Origin: Myxococcus qinghaiensis
Lineage (GTDB): Bacteria; Myxococcota; Myxococcia; Myxococcales; Myxococcaceae
Direction of reading: 5' to 3'
Assembly (NCBI RefSeq): GCF_024198215.1
Contig: NZ_JAKCFA010000017.1
Span: 124,001 to 188,000, forward strand
Length of the DNA: 64,000 nucleotides
Part shown: positions 16,439 to 25,393 of the stretch, in pieces
Layout: each line of letters begins with the position of its first letter
Position numbering within the stretch: the first letter of the stretch is position 1
The notes under the pieces: model-generated
The model's database searches: none
What the model was told of the DNA's origin: nothing
What the model saw: the letters and a program-made list of their open reading frames with translations, nothing else
Translations under genes and position numbers: made by a program

Positions 16439-17170
16439 ATGCCTGACTTCATCCATGTCCTCCTCGGCCTCGCGCTGGGCTACGTCATCTCGTCCTACGT
16501 CGAGTCCTTCATGCACGAGTACGTGTCCGACGCGCATCCGAAGGCGGTGCGTGCCTGGTCCCGCGCGCCGTGGCTGTTCCGGCCGCTCATCAACACGCAC
16601 TTCTCCCACCACACCATCCACCACGTGAGGACGTTCCGGAACGACCACATCACCCAGTTCCGCAGCGAGGAGGAGAAGAAGAAGCTCACCGAGGAGCTCG
16701 TCCAACGCGGCAAGCACGGGCTCACCATCATCCGGGGCGCCTTCGCCACGCGGCTCCACGGCGAGGGGGCGTTCGTCTTCGTCTCGCCGCTCGTCATCTT
16801 CTTCCCGCTGTTCTACTTCACGCTCAAGCCCATCGGCTTCCTGGCCGGGTGCGTGACGCTGCTGCTGCCGCCCTTCATGAGCCACTTCGTGCATCCGTAC
16901 CTGCACCGGCCCTTCGAGGAGGGCCAACGCACGGCGCCCCGGTGGCTCGCGTGGTTCCTGGGCACGCGGTATGGCCGGGCCATCTACCGCAACCACTTCC
17001 TGCACCACCGCTATGGCGGCGTGTCGAACTTCAACCTGGTGCTGGGCGCGGACTACGTGCGGGGACGAACGCGCGTGCTGACGCCCAAGGACCTGGAGGT
17101 CATGGCGAACATCGGCATGCCCCTGCCCGAGGACGCGGCGGTGCCACCGGCCGAGGCCCTCCGTGGCTGA
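16439..17170 (+). CDS. Fatty acid hydroxylase/sterol desaturase-like membrane protein
   Basis: 243 aa. Histidine clusters HEYVSDAH (about 25-32), HFSHHTIHH (about 54-62), HPYLH (about 154) and HFLHH (about 185) give the eight-histidine pattern expected for a di-iron hydroxylase, interspersed with membrane helices (LGLALGYVISSYV, VFVSPLVIFFPLFYF). It probably oxidises a lipid substrate made or used together with the desaturase upstream. Exact family membership is uncertain because spacing differs from classical sterol desaturases. ATG at 16439 lies immediately after the desaturase stop. Confidence 0.75.
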   Translation: MPDFIHVLLGLALGYVISSYVESFMHEYVSDAHPKAVRAWSRAPWLFRPLINTHFSHHTIHHVRTFRNDHITQFRSEEEKKKLTEELVQRGKHGLTIIRGAFATRLHGEGAFVFVSPLVIFFPLFYFTLKPIGFLAGCVTLLLPPFMSHFVHPYLHRPFEEGQRTAPRWLAWFLGTRYGRAIYRNHFLHHRYGGVSNFNLVLGADYVRGRTRVLTPKDLEVMANIGMPLPEDAAVPPAEALRG

Positions 17171-18239
17171 GCACCTGAGCGACTTCCAGGCGCCCTGGTG
17201 GCTTCGCTCCTCGCACGTGCAGACGGTGGTGCCGCACCTGGACCCGCGCCGCTACGACGTGGCGTCCGAGCACGTCCGGCACGAGCTGCCGGACGGCGAC
17301 TTCGCGGACGTGCACTGGCTGAATCGCGAGGGGACGGGGCCCCTGTTCATCCTGCTGCCGGGCATGCAGGGGACACCGAGATCCATCTACATCCGCGCCC
17401 TGCTGTGGGAGCTGTCCCAGCGGGGGCTGCGAGCGGCGGTGCTGTGCCACCGGGGCGGCGCGACAGCCAACCGGCGGGCGCCGTTCTACCACGCGGGCTT
17501 CACCGAGCATCTCGCGTGGCTCATCACCACCCTGCGAGAGCGCGAGCCCCACACGCCGCTGTACGCGGTGGGCTTCTCGCTGGGCGGCAGCATGGTGATT
17601 CGCTACCTCGCCGAGACGGGGCACCACAGCCACCTGAAGGCCGCGGCGGCCGTCTCGCTGACGTTCGACCTCTCCAGCACGGCCCGGCGCGCATGCGAGG
17701 GAATCAATCAGCTCTACCAGTTGCGCGTGCTGCGCTCCTATCAGCGCGTGGCGCGGCTCAAGGCCGACCTGCCGGAGTACGTTTCGCGCATGGACGCGCT
17801 GAAGGGGATGCGCGGCATCCGCGACTTCGACGAGGTCTTCACCGCGCCCCTGCACGGCTTCGGCGACGCGGAGGACTACTACCGCCGCTGCAGCAGCCGG
17901 CAATTCCTCGCGGGAATCGAGACGCCCTTCCTCATCCTCAACGCCGAGGATGACCCCCTGGTGGCGCGCGACACCCTCCCCTCCGCGAAGGAGCTGCGCG
18001 GGAATGTCCGCATGGAGCTCACGCCGCACGGTGGGCACCTGGGTTTCATGTACCGACAGCCTTCTGGCCTTTGCTACTATCCGCCGTCCCGCCTCATCTC
18101 GTTCTTCCTGCAGGAGCAGCGCGAAGCACATGAATCTCTATCTCAGGTTGTTGTGGGTCATGGTGTCTTCGCTGTGGAAGCCGGAGATGCGCGTGGAGTC
18201 GTTGACGAGCACGTTGGACCAGCGCGTGCTGCTCAATGA
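17163..18239 (+). CDS. YheT-family alpha/beta hydrolase
   Basis: 358 aa from a GTG at 17163, overlapping the upstream gene by 8 bp. Signatures of the YheT/ABHD1-3 family: WWLRSSHVQTVVPHL near the N-terminus, the oxyanion region LLPGMQGTPRS, the nucleophile elbow GFSLGGSM (Ser near residue 143), NAEDDPLV (acid) and HGGHLGF (His). Such enzymes act on esters or lipids. Only about 325 residues are family-like; the last 30 residues (VVVGHGVFAVEAGDARG...) are encoded inside the next gene in another frame, suggesting that the original stop was lost. Confidence 0.85.
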   Translation: MAEHLSDFQAPWWLRSSHVQTVVPHLDPRRYDVASEHVRHELPDGDFADVHWLNREGTGPLFILLPGMQGTPRSIYIRALLWELSQRGLRAAVLCHRGGATANRRAPFYHAGFTEHLAWLITTLREREPHTPLYAVGFSLGGSMVIRYLAETGHHSHLKAAAAVSLTFDLSSTARRACEGINQLYQLRVLRSYQRVARLKADLPEYVSRMDALKGMRGIRDFDEVFTAPLHGFGDAEDYYRRCSSRQFLAGIETPFLILNAEDDPLVARDTLPSAKELRGNVRMELTPHGGHLGFMYRQPSGLCYYPPSRLISFFLQEQREAHESLSQVVVGHGVFAVEAGDARGVVDEHVGPARAAQ

Positions 18240-18612
18240 CCTGGACGTGAACCTGCACATGAACAATGGGCGGTTCCTGACGGTGTGTGACTTGAACCGG
18301 GTGGACCTGTTCATCCGCACGGGCCTGTTGGCGCTGATGATGAAGAACAAGTGGGCGCCCATCATCGTGCGGCACACCATGGACTATAAGAAGTCGCTGC
18401 CGCCGTTCCGGAAGTACACGGTGTCGATGACGATTTCGCGCTGGGACGACAAGTACTTCTACGCCACGCACCAGTTCGTCTCGAACGGCAAGGTGGTGGC
18501 GGAGGGCGAGTCCACCGCCGTCATCCTCGGCAAGAAGGGCGTCATCCCGCCCGCGCAGGTGATCGAGGCCGTCAACGCGCGTCAGGGCCGCACCGAGGCG
18601 CTCCCGAGCTGA
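18130..18612 (+). CDS. Acyl-CoA thioesterase (4HBT hotdog fold, THEM6/FcoT-like)
   Basis: 160 aa from ATG 18130. The region LLNDLDVNLHMNNGRFLTVC with the D-L-N-x-H-M-N-N-G-R signature is typical of hotdog thioesterases related to THEM6 and 4-hydroxybenzoyl-CoA thioesterases; WDDKYFYATHQFVSNGKVVA is the second half of the fold. It probably releases fatty acids from thioesters in the same lipid pathway as the three genes before it. The gene overlaps the 3' end of the YheT gene by 110 bp in a different frame, far more than the 1-8 bp overlaps elsewhere in the window. Confidence 0.82.
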   Translation: MNLYLRLLWVMVSSLWKPEMRVESLTSTLDQRVLLNDLDVNLHMNNGRFLTVCDLNRVDLFIRTGLLALMMKNKWAPIIVRHTMDYKKSLPPFRKYTVSMTISRWDDKYFYATHQFVSNGKVVAEGESTAVILGKKGVIPPAQVIEAVNARQGRTEALPS

Positions 18613-18618
18613 GCAGCG

Positions 18619-20178
18619 TCAGAGCGAGTGACAGACCTTGGGCTGGAGTGGCGTGGTCAGCAGCACGCCCTCCGGCAGGGCCGTCGCTTCCTTCCACGTC
18701 GTCACGCTCGCGGGAAACCGCCGGGCCTCCTTGTCGACCTGCACGATGAGGCCTCCTTCCCCCAGCGACATGAGCGAAGCGCCGCCGGGCCCTTCATGGA
18801 CGCGCACGCGCTTGTTGTCGCGGGTGATGCGCTCCACGACATGGCGGAGGATGCTCGTCGGCTCCGGAGTCGAGGCGTCGCACCAGGACTCCACGGCCGA
18901 CAGCCAGAGCGTGTCGCCCACCGTCACGGCCTGGAGGAAGCGGTGCTTCGCCGGCTCGGTGTTGTGCGGGATGCTCCGACGCGTCGACTCCTCGACGAGC
19001 ATCTTCCCCTCCCTCACCCAGCCATCGGGGAGCCCGAGCAGCACCGAGCCCTCGGAGATGAGCTCTCCATGGACCGGCCCGGAGCGATTGCGCCAGTTGC
19101 CGTCGGTGGCCACGTCGCGCCACCCACTGAACTGGGGAAGCGTGGGGTTCGTCTGGTCACCGTTCTGGACGCGGAAGGCCCACTTGCCTCGAGCCTCGCT
19201 CCACTGGAGCGCCTCCGGGCCGCGATAGTCCGGGGCGGGGCTCCGCACAGGAGTCGTCGGGTTGCCTGTCACGGCGTCACGGAGGCTCACCTCCAGGTCC
19301 GTGAGCATCGACGTCAGGCCCAGCCCCAGGGTGCCCCGGACGAGCAGCACACTCGCGCGGTCGACCGACAGGCGCGCGAGGATGACTCCGGGTTCCTGAG
19401 GTCCCGTCGGCACGAAGCGGCGCTGCTTGGGCAGATAGACACCCGCGCGGAGCAACGCGGGAGGCGGCGTCGTGAACGCCTCCGAGTCGTCGCCCTCCTC
19501 GCTCCGTGGCGCGGCGGGCTTCCACCAGACCAGGGGAAGGCCCTGGGTCAGCGCCGTACGCCAGGAGGCCTCGAGTCGAGGCAATCGCGCCGCCAGCGCC
19601 CGTCCGGGCTCGCTGTCACGCAGCGGGGCGAGCCCGGCGTCTGTCGTCCAGAGGGAGACGAAGCGCGGGAGGTCGGCCTGGAGGAGCGCTTCGAGGTCCT
19701 TTGCCGCCGAGGTGAAGTCCTTGCGTCCGACAGCCGCGCGCACGGGCTGCAACGCCGACTCCGTGTCCTGGATGGCCTGGGTGGGGTCCACGCCGAGCAA
19801 CAGCGGGACGTGAGCAGACGCGGTGGCGGATGACGACCCCATGGATTGCAAAGGCACCGCGCCCGCGAGGGGCTGCGCGGTCGCGGTGGGCGACGTGGAC
19901 ACGGGCTGTTGGGGAACAGCGCCCGCCACGGGGGTGGCATCGGGAGGCGACGTTCGCGCCGCTGACGGCTGAGCACCAGGTGCCGTCGAGGACAGCGCGG
20001 TGCCAGGCATCGCCACCGAGGACCGTTGCTGAAGCACAGGCACGGGCACTTCGGCGGCGGCGGCCCGACGGCAGGCCCCCGTCAGCAGCGGAAGCACCAA
20101 CACCATCCACCCGAGCACCAGACGAGCCCCCCGGACTCCGGCCCCTCGCGAAGCAACCGCGCTCACCCGACGCCTCAT
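18619..20178 (-). CDS. Hypothetical lipoprotein
   Basis: 519 aa from the ATG at 20178 (GGGAGG 7 nt upstream). A basic start and hydrophobic segment end in the lipobox LTGAC (Cys about residue 36), so it is predicted to be lipid-anchored. A linker of about 80 residues rich in Pro/Ala/Ser/Gln follows, then a soluble domain with an all-helical part (QAIQDTESALQPVRAAV) and a beta-rich part (GWRDVATDGNWRNRSG, VGDTLWLSAVESW). No known family recognised. It is the third gene of the OmpA-hydrolase group on this strand, 148 bp after the hydrolase stop. Confidence 0.7.
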   Translation of the reverse strand: MRRRVSAVASRGAGVRGARLVLGWMVLVLPLLTGACRRAAAAEVPVPVLQQRSSVAMPGTALSSTAPGAQPSAARTSPPDATPVAGAVPQQPVSTSPTATAQPLAGAVPLQSMGSSSATASAHVPLLLGVDPTQAIQDTESALQPVRAAVGRKDFTSAAKDLEALLQADLPRFVSLWTTDAGLAPLRDSEPGRALAARLPRLEASWRTALTQGLPLVWWKPAAPRSEEGDDSEAFTTPPPALLRAGVYLPKQRRFVPTGPQEPGVILARLSVDRASVLLVRGTLGLGLTSMLTDLEVSLRDAVTGNPTTPVRSPAPDYRGPEALQWSEARGKWAFRVQNGDQTNPTLPQFSGWRDVATDGNWRNRSGPVHGELISEGSVLLGLPDGWVREGKMLVEESTRRSIPHNTEPAKHRFLQAVTVGDTLWLSAVESWCDASTPEPTSILRHVVERITRDNKRVRVHEGPGGASLMSLGEGGLIVQVDKEARRFPASVTTWKEATALPEGVLLTTPLQPKVCHSL

Positions 20179-20326
20179 GGACGACCTCCCTCGACTCCCG
20201 AGCAACGCGGGATTGCGTCGGTCCTCCGTCACGAAGCCTCTCGCCATGACGAGCCTCCCTGGCGGACACCGCTCGGACCGTTGACGTACCTCGCTCGCGC
20301 GCATGGAGCCCATCTTGGCACCGACC

Positions 20327-22999
20327 TCAAGGCGCGTGCAGATGGAGACGCATCTGTCCCAGCTCGGCCTGGAGCGTGGCGGACTCGGGGGTGACGGCCG
20401 TCAGGAGCGCATCCGTGGCGGCCGTCGCCGCGCGCAGCCGCGTCAGCCACTCCCGGCTGTTCACCGTCGCGTCCACCTGGGGCCGGGCCGCACCGTCGGC
20501 GTCCTGCAACATCTCCAACTCCACGGAGCCTGGGCCCTCGCGGTTGTTCAGGTACGTCACCACGCGCTGCACCGTCTGGAAGAACTCGAACCAGTTCGCC
20601 ACCGTGGTGCCATTGCCGGGGCGCACATCCACGGCGTTCCCCGCGAGGTGCCGTCCCGCCCGGGCACTCAGCGCGTTGACCTCCACCGCCACGTGGCTCA
20701 ACAGCACCGTGACGCCGTGCTGACGGTCGTTGATCATCTCCAGCGCATCCAGGAGGCGCATCCGGAAGCGAGTCGTCTGCTGCGGCGCCGCGGCCAGCGC
20801 CGTCAAATCACAGAGCCGGTCCACGGTGACTTCGTAGAGGTTGTCATTCCACCGGACCTCCGCGTACCCCTGCGTCGGCGTCACGGAGGGCACGGGGTTC
20901 ACGAAGCGCACCACGTACCCGTTCTCCACGGCGATGGTGCTCGCCACCTGTCCGCGCGTCTTGTCCTGGGAGCGCAGAATCTGCTCGTGTCCCGCGACGC
21001 GCTCGTTCATCCACTTCATGAACACGAGCGGGTGCAGGTGCCAGACGTGCGAGTCGCCCAGGAAGGGCCCGACGACGGCCTCGGTGGCGCTCCCCTGCAT
21101 GTCCGTGTGGAAGCACAGGGGCCGGATGTTCGCCTCCCACTGCTCGTGGGTGAGCGCCTGCGTCAGCGCCACCTCGACGGCCGGCTGCCCCACGACGATG
21201 GTCTGCGTGAGCTGCTCCCGCGTCTCCAGGCTCCACTCGCTGCGGAAGCGCACCGCCACCTGGCGCAAGTCGCTCACCGCCGTGCGGACATCGACCTGGG
21301 TGATGGGCGGATAGCCCCGTCCCTGGAGCCAGTCATCCAGCGCGGGCAAATCACAGACCAGGTCCTCCGTGGTGTCCTCCATCCGGTTGGCCGCATCCAC
21401 CCACGGACTGTCGGCGAACCGGGACACGTCCGCGGTGGTGAAGACCTCCACGTGCACCGTGGGCCCATACACGGGCCCGGTGGCATCCAGCCCGGTGATG
21501 TACGTGCCCGAGTGGCCCACCAGGTCACTGAGCAGCACGGGCTGGTCGGGATAGAAGAGGTCGCCGTTGTCGGGCGCCCGGTCCGTCGGATGGTCGATGA
21601 GGTAGTGATTGAGCCAGTCCGGATGCGCCGCGTAGTCCACCACCGGCGCCCCCGCGGCGCTCCGCGCAATCACGTTCGGCCGCAGGTGCATGTAGAGCGA
21701 ATAGACTGTCTCGGTGGAGTCCGCCCCGTAGTCGATTTCCCCCGCGCGGTTCGCGTCCTCGCGCACGTGCACCTCGTGGCGCACGAGCACGAAGCAGCGG
21801 CTGTAGCGAGGCTCGACACCCTGCACCAGCCCGTTGGCGACGCGCGCGGCGACGATGCGGCCGTTGGCCATGGCGTAGACAGGCCGCGCGTCCTCTCCAG
21901 AAGGCAGGTGGACGCCGCCGTGCCACAGGCGATTGAGCCCCACTGGGAAGTAGCCGCCGCCCGTGCCCTCGCAGGCGGTGAAGTAGTCCTCGCGACGGCT
22001 GGCGGCGTTGTACGCCGTCATCGCGATGTAGTCGGCGGAGCGCGCCGTCTCCAGGTAGTTCAGCGCTCGCGTCGTGTCGTCCAGGTTGACGGGGTACCAC
22101 CACTCGTCGCTGACGCCGCGCTTGAGGCGGTAGAAGTCCATGGACGCGCCCGGGTCCGAGCGGTCCGCCTGGATGTTGTTGTGCCCGATGATTCCCTGGA
22201 AGGAGCGCACCCGCTCCTTGTTCTGGAGCACCGCGGGCGTGTTGAGCTCGATGAGGTCCTGGACGTCAATCCAGGGCTGCTCGACGCCGGTGGCCGGATG
22301 CAGCAGGAAGGCCTTGGGGATGCGATTCATCTCGCACATGCACTTCGCCCACTTCACCAGCGTCTGGTACTGCTCCTCGGTGAAGAGCACGTCCAGCGGG
22401 TACGTGGCGCGGTTGTCATTGCGCTCGTCGTCGAACGTCGCGACCTTGATGTAGTAGTAGGCGCGGTTGGCGCTGGTGTTCTGGAGCACCGTCCCGCCAT
22501 TGATTTTGCCCAGCTTGAAGCGGCGCGTGCCGCCCGTCTTCGAGCCCGGGTGCATGCTGTAGTCGCACTCGTCCGGGAACGTCGCCACCGTCTGGAAGTC
22601 GATGCCGGGATAGCCATTGACGCTGTAGAGCGCGGGGCCCTGCTGAATCTTGCCGAAGCGCGCCAGCTCCACGCCGATGGAGGTGAGGTTGACGAAGCTG
22701 TACTGCCCGGAGAAGTCAGGCGCGCCGCCCACGTGGTTGGTGCGGACAATCATCTCCTCGCACTGGAACAGCGTCCCATCCAGGTCGATGTTGAAGGTCG
22801 CGCCGTACCAGTCCGTGGAGGGCGCCTGCCAGTTCCCCGCCACCCAGCCGTGGGTGTAGTGCAGGGTGATGGTCCGCGTGACGTTGCGGTGGCGCGTCGC
22901 CGCGTTCCACGCCGGGGTGCTGGCGGGCGGCTGCGGGTCTCCTACCGCGGTCAACACGTCGGTACGTCCGTAGAGTCTCAGGACTTCCGGAACGGGCAT
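20327..22999 (-). CDS. Multidomain peptidoglycan hydrolase (amidase_2 + M23-like + M15-like)
   Basis: 890 aa, ATG 22999 with GGAG 5 nt upstream. Three cell-wall folds are visible in order. An amidase_2/PGRP-like region has TITLHYTHG (zinc His about residue 47), FNIDLDGTLFQC and GIIGHNNIQADRSDPG (about 275-290). A M23-like beta region follows: GGVHLPSGEDARPVYAMANG (about 360), VYSLYMHLRP (about 433), PTVHVEVF (about 515). A M15-like end has SHVAVEVNALSARAGRHLAG, where H-x6-D reads HLAGNAVD near residue 781. There is no signal peptide. The partner gene 36 bp upstream is an OmpA/peptidoglycan-binding protein. Cleavage of amide or peptide bonds in murein is likely; the substrate is unproven. Confidence 0.72.
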   Translation of the reverse strand: MPVPEVLRLYGRTDVLTAVGDPQPPASTPAWNAATRHRNVTRTITLHYTHGWVAGNWQAPSTDWYGATFNIDLDGTLFQCEEMIVRTNHVGGAPDFSGQYSFVNLTSIGVELARFGKIQQGPALYSVNGYPGIDFQTVATFPDECDYSMHPGSKTGGTRRFKLGKINGGTVLQNTSANRAYYYIKVATFDDERNDNRATYPLDVLFTEEQYQTLVKWAKCMCEMNRIPKAFLLHPATGVEQPWIDVQDLIELNTPAVLQNKERVRSFQGIIGHNNIQADRSDPGASMDFYRLKRGVSDEWWYPVNLDDTTRALNYLETARSADYIAMTAYNAASRREDYFTACEGTGGGYFPVGLNRLWHGGVHLPSGEDARPVYAMANGRIVAARVANGLVQGVEPRYSRCFVLVRHEVHVREDANRAGEIDYGADSTETVYSLYMHLRPNVIARSAAGAPVVDYAAHPDWLNHYLIDHPTDRAPDNGDLFYPDQPVLLSDLVGHSGTYITGLDATGPVYGPTVHVEVFTTADVSRFADSPWVDAANRMEDTTEDLVCDLPALDDWLQGRGYPPITQVDVRTAVSDLRQVAVRFRSEWSLETREQLTQTIVVGQPAVEVALTQALTHEQWEANIRPLCFHTDMQGSATEAVVGPFLGDSHVWHLHPLVFMKWMNERVAGHEQILRSQDKTRGQVASTIAVENGYVVRFVNPVPSVTPTQGYAEVRWNDNLYEVTVDRLCDLTALAAAPQQTTRFRMRLLDALEMINDRQHGVTVLLSHVAVEVNALSARAGRHLAGNAVDVRPGNGTTVANWFEFFQTVQRVVTYLNNREGPGSVELEMLQDADGAARPQVDATVNSREWLTRLRAATAATDALLTAVTPESATLQAELGQMRLHLHAP

Positions 23000-23035
23000 G
23001 GTGGCTCCACGCGAACCGAGGACGCGACGAGCGCC

Positions 23036-23917
23036 TCAGACGGAGAAGAAGAAGGTGTGGCGCGGGGTGATGGGCAGATAGCTGCGCTGGTAGCCGGCCT
23101 GGGCGCCGTAGAGCTGCGCGCCCGGAGGACTCTGGCGGGAGAAGTCCGGCGGCGGCTCCTCGAAGAAGACCAGCTCCACGCGGCGGTTGACCTGGGAGCG
23201 CAGGTTGTCCTGGCCCTGCCCTTCGATGGGCCAGTCCTCGCCGCACCCGAGCACCGCGGGCGTGGCGAAACTCAGCGCGCCCCTCGCGGCCTTCAGGTCC
23301 ACGCGGCCCGCGACATACGTCTCATAGAGCTGGAAAACGGCCTTCCAGTCCTCCACGCCCGGCGCGCGCGAGTCCGGCGGCTTCGAGCCGTGCGCGGCCT
23401 CCACGCCCTTGCGGAACGCGGTGAGCGCCGCCGTGGTGCGCGAGCCGTGCTGGCCATCGATGCCACCCGGGTCGCAGCTCCAGCCGTACTCGTCCGCCAC
23501 CCAGGTGAGGACCGTCTGATAGTCCTGCACGGTGTGCTCGGCGCAGGAGGCCGCCCAGCCCGCCTTGTCGCCCGTGAGGAAGTGGTGGACGTTCTCGGCG
23601 CGGGCCTTCGACAGGGCGCGGTTGGAGCCATCCCCTCCGACACTGTCGGTGTGCCCGGCGACGAGCAGCGTCTGCTTCTTCTCCAGCGCGTACTCGAGCG
23701 CGCGGATGACACACGTCAGTCCTCCCGTGTGGCCCTCGCGCCAGTTCTCACGCGCATGGGGCGCGGGCAGGAGCACGGCGCTTCCGGAGTGGAAGTTGAG
23801 GTCGTCCAGCTCCACCACCACGGCCGCGCGACGCTTGAGGACCAGGGTGTGGGCCTCACCCGTCGGCAACCCGAGGCCCGACGTGAGCTTCCGCGCGGTG
23901 ACCTTGTTGTGAGACAT
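23036..23917 (-). CDS. OmpA-domain protein with an inserted peptidoglycan-binding module
   Basis: 293 aa from the ATG at 23917. The OmpA/MotB C-terminal signature begins with VAGHTDSVGGDGSNRALSKA, then RAENVHHFL (about residues 82-110), but its final strand QVNRRVELVFF comes only at about 245. The 130 residues between contain a PG_binding_1-like motif (DPGGIDGQHGSRTTAALTAF, about 155-175). There is no signal peptide, so export by Sec is not obvious. It heads a short operon with the triple-domain hydrolase, which suggests delivery to or recognition of cell wall, perhaps of prey. The function is inferred. Confidence 0.75.
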   Translation of the reverse strand: MSHNKVTARKLTSGLGLPTGEAHTLVLKRRAAVVVELDDLNFHSGSAVLLPAPHARENWREGHTGGLTCVIRALEYALEKKQTLLVAGHTDSVGGDGSNRALSKARAENVHHFLTGDKAGWAASCAEHTVQDYQTVLTWVADEYGWSCDPGGIDGQHGSRTTAALTAFRKGVEAAHGSKPPDSRAPGVEDWKAVFQLYETYVAGRVDLKAARGALSFATPAVLGCGEDWPIEGQGQDNLRSQVNRRVELVFFEEPPPDFSRQSPPGAQLYGAQAGYQRSYLPITPRHTFFFSV

Positions 23918-24195
23918 CCTCGCCCCCTCGACCTCTGTTGGAAGCTGAACTCTAACCACTTCTTCACCGCGCGTGCGAGTCGCCGCGCGGGAAGTCGGGA
24001 CACATGGGGGGTTCGCGCCCGCCTGCCCCGCATGTCACGGCAGCGCTCCGCTCCACCGGAAAACCCCGCGCTGGAAAGCCGGGGCTTTCCCTGCCTCGGA
24101 CCCGAGGGCACATCATTTTCGTGCACGCGACTTCCGTTTCAGCGCCTGCCGCCGAATGATGGTCGACGGGCCGGACATCCTTCGTGGAACAGCAC

Positions 24196-24825
24196 ATGAC
24201 GACGGCAACACCTTCGACGAGACGACGTGCGGCATCCCTGCGACGACATGGCACGGCCCTGGCTGGCCTCGTGGCGGTCGCCATCGGCGGCGCCGCGCAC
24301 GCGCAGGAGACGGGGGGCGCGGAGCCCTACCGCCTGGGACTGCTGGTGGATGCGGGCGCGCCCCACGGCATCGGCCTGTCCGCGGTCTTCAAGCCCGTGC
24401 CCTGGCTGCGGCTGCAGGCGGGTCCCACCACCAACACGCTGAGCCTGGGCCTGCGCGGCGGCCTCAGCATCCTCCCGATGCAGACCTTCATCTCCCCCTC
24501 CTTCAACGTGGAGGGCGGGCACTACCTCGGCTCCGACTACAACGACGTGGCGGACTGGCTCGGCGCCACGCCCACGTCGGCGACGTCGGCCATCCGCGAC
24601 ATCAGCTACAACTACGTCGCTGGCAGCGTGGGGCTCGAAATCGGCGCCGCCAACCGCTTCAACTTCTTCCTGCACCTGGGCCTGAGCTACGTGCGCATGG
24701 GCGTGGACGACGCGAGCGCGCTCATCGAAGAGGCCACGGACGAGTCAGACATCACCGCGCGAAACCTCACCCTGCGCGCCACCATCCCCTCCGTGAAGGT
24801 GGGCTTCCTCTTCTATTTCTTCTGA
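24196..24825 (+). CDS. Outer-membrane beta-barrel-like exported protein
   Basis: 209 aa from the ATG at 24196 (a GTG at 24184 is also possible). A long signal peptide ends near AAHA-QETGG. The mature part alternates short amphipathic strands (YRLGLLVDAGAPHGIGLSAV, WLRLQAGPTTNTLSLGLRGG, FNFFLHLGLSYVRMG) and ends in an aromatic residue (VGFLFYFF), the hallmark of outer-membrane barrels recognised by Bam. Eight strands would fit the size. The lipoprotein gene 15 bp downstream is probably co-transcribed. Family not recognised. Confidence 0.7.
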   Translation: MTTATPSTRRRAASLRRHGTALAGLVAVAIGGAAHAQETGGAEPYRLGLLVDAGAPHGIGLSAVFKPVPWLRLQAGPTTNTLSLGLRGGLSILPMQTFISPSFNVEGGHYLGSDYNDVADWLGATPTSATSAIRDISYNYVAGSVGLEIGAANRFNFFLHLGLSYVRMGVDDASALIEEATDESDITARNLTLRATIPSVKVGFLFYFF

Positions 24826-24840
24826 GTCCGGAGACACACC

Positions 24841-25386
24841 ATGCGAACGAATACCTTCCGCGCCCTGGTGCTCTCCACCTGTGCGCTGGCCGCTACCGGC
24901 TGCGACTCACTCTTCTTCATCGAGGCGGAGGCCGAGGAGATCTGCAAGGCCGAGCCCGACGTCGACTTCCCCGCCGCCCTCCCCGGCACCCTCAGCCTCC
25001 AGTACTCGCTCGAGTTCCCCCTGGGTGACTTCGACGAGGTGCTCCCGCAGGACACCGACGTGGAGACGGAGCTGCGGCTCAAGGCCTTCGAGGTGACGTC
25101 CAGCACGGACCTGAGCGGAATCGAGCGCGCGAGCGTCTCCGTGGTCCGCCCGGGCACCAGCGAGAGCATCCTCATTGGCGAGTACCGCCGCACCAACACG
25201 TCGCCCACGCAGTCCATCCGGCTCACCGGCAGCGGCGCGGTGAACCTGCTGGACATGGCCCGCGAGGACTCGCTGGAGCTGGTCTTCGATGCCCGGGGCT
25301 CGCTGCCCACGCGAGACTGGAACGCGCGGCTGGAGGCGTGCGCGGGCGTGCGCGCCAAGGCGAACTACTTCGACCTGGTCTTCTAG
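24841..25386 (+). CDS. Small hypothetical lipoprotein
   Basis: 181 aa. A signal sequence with lipobox LAATGC puts the lipidated Cys at residue 21. The mature part has two further cysteines (EEICK, LEACAG) and beta-rich segments (LRLKAFEVTSSTDLSGIERA, SVVRPG, SIRLTGSGAVNLLDMA). Partner of the barrel-like protein just upstream. No family recognised; a role in the cell envelope is likely from localisation only. Confidence 0.72.
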   Translation: MRTNTFRALVLSTCALAATGCDSLFFIEAEAEEICKAEPDVDFPAALPGTLSLQYSLEFPLGDFDEVLPQDTDVETELRLKAFEVTSSTDLSGIERASVSVVRPGTSESILIGEYRRTNTSPTQSIRLTGSGAVNLLDMAREDSLELVFDARGSLPTRDWNARLEACAGVRAKANYFDLVF

Positions 25387-25393
25387 GCCCGGC

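Noticed and set aside
20303..24199. A plus-strand open frame of about 1,300 codons opposite the OmpA and hydrolase genes
   Set aside because: It is the reverse complement of well-supported genes with clear motifs; its product is rich in Arg, His and Gly with no recognisable domain, a usual artefact of high-GC DNA.
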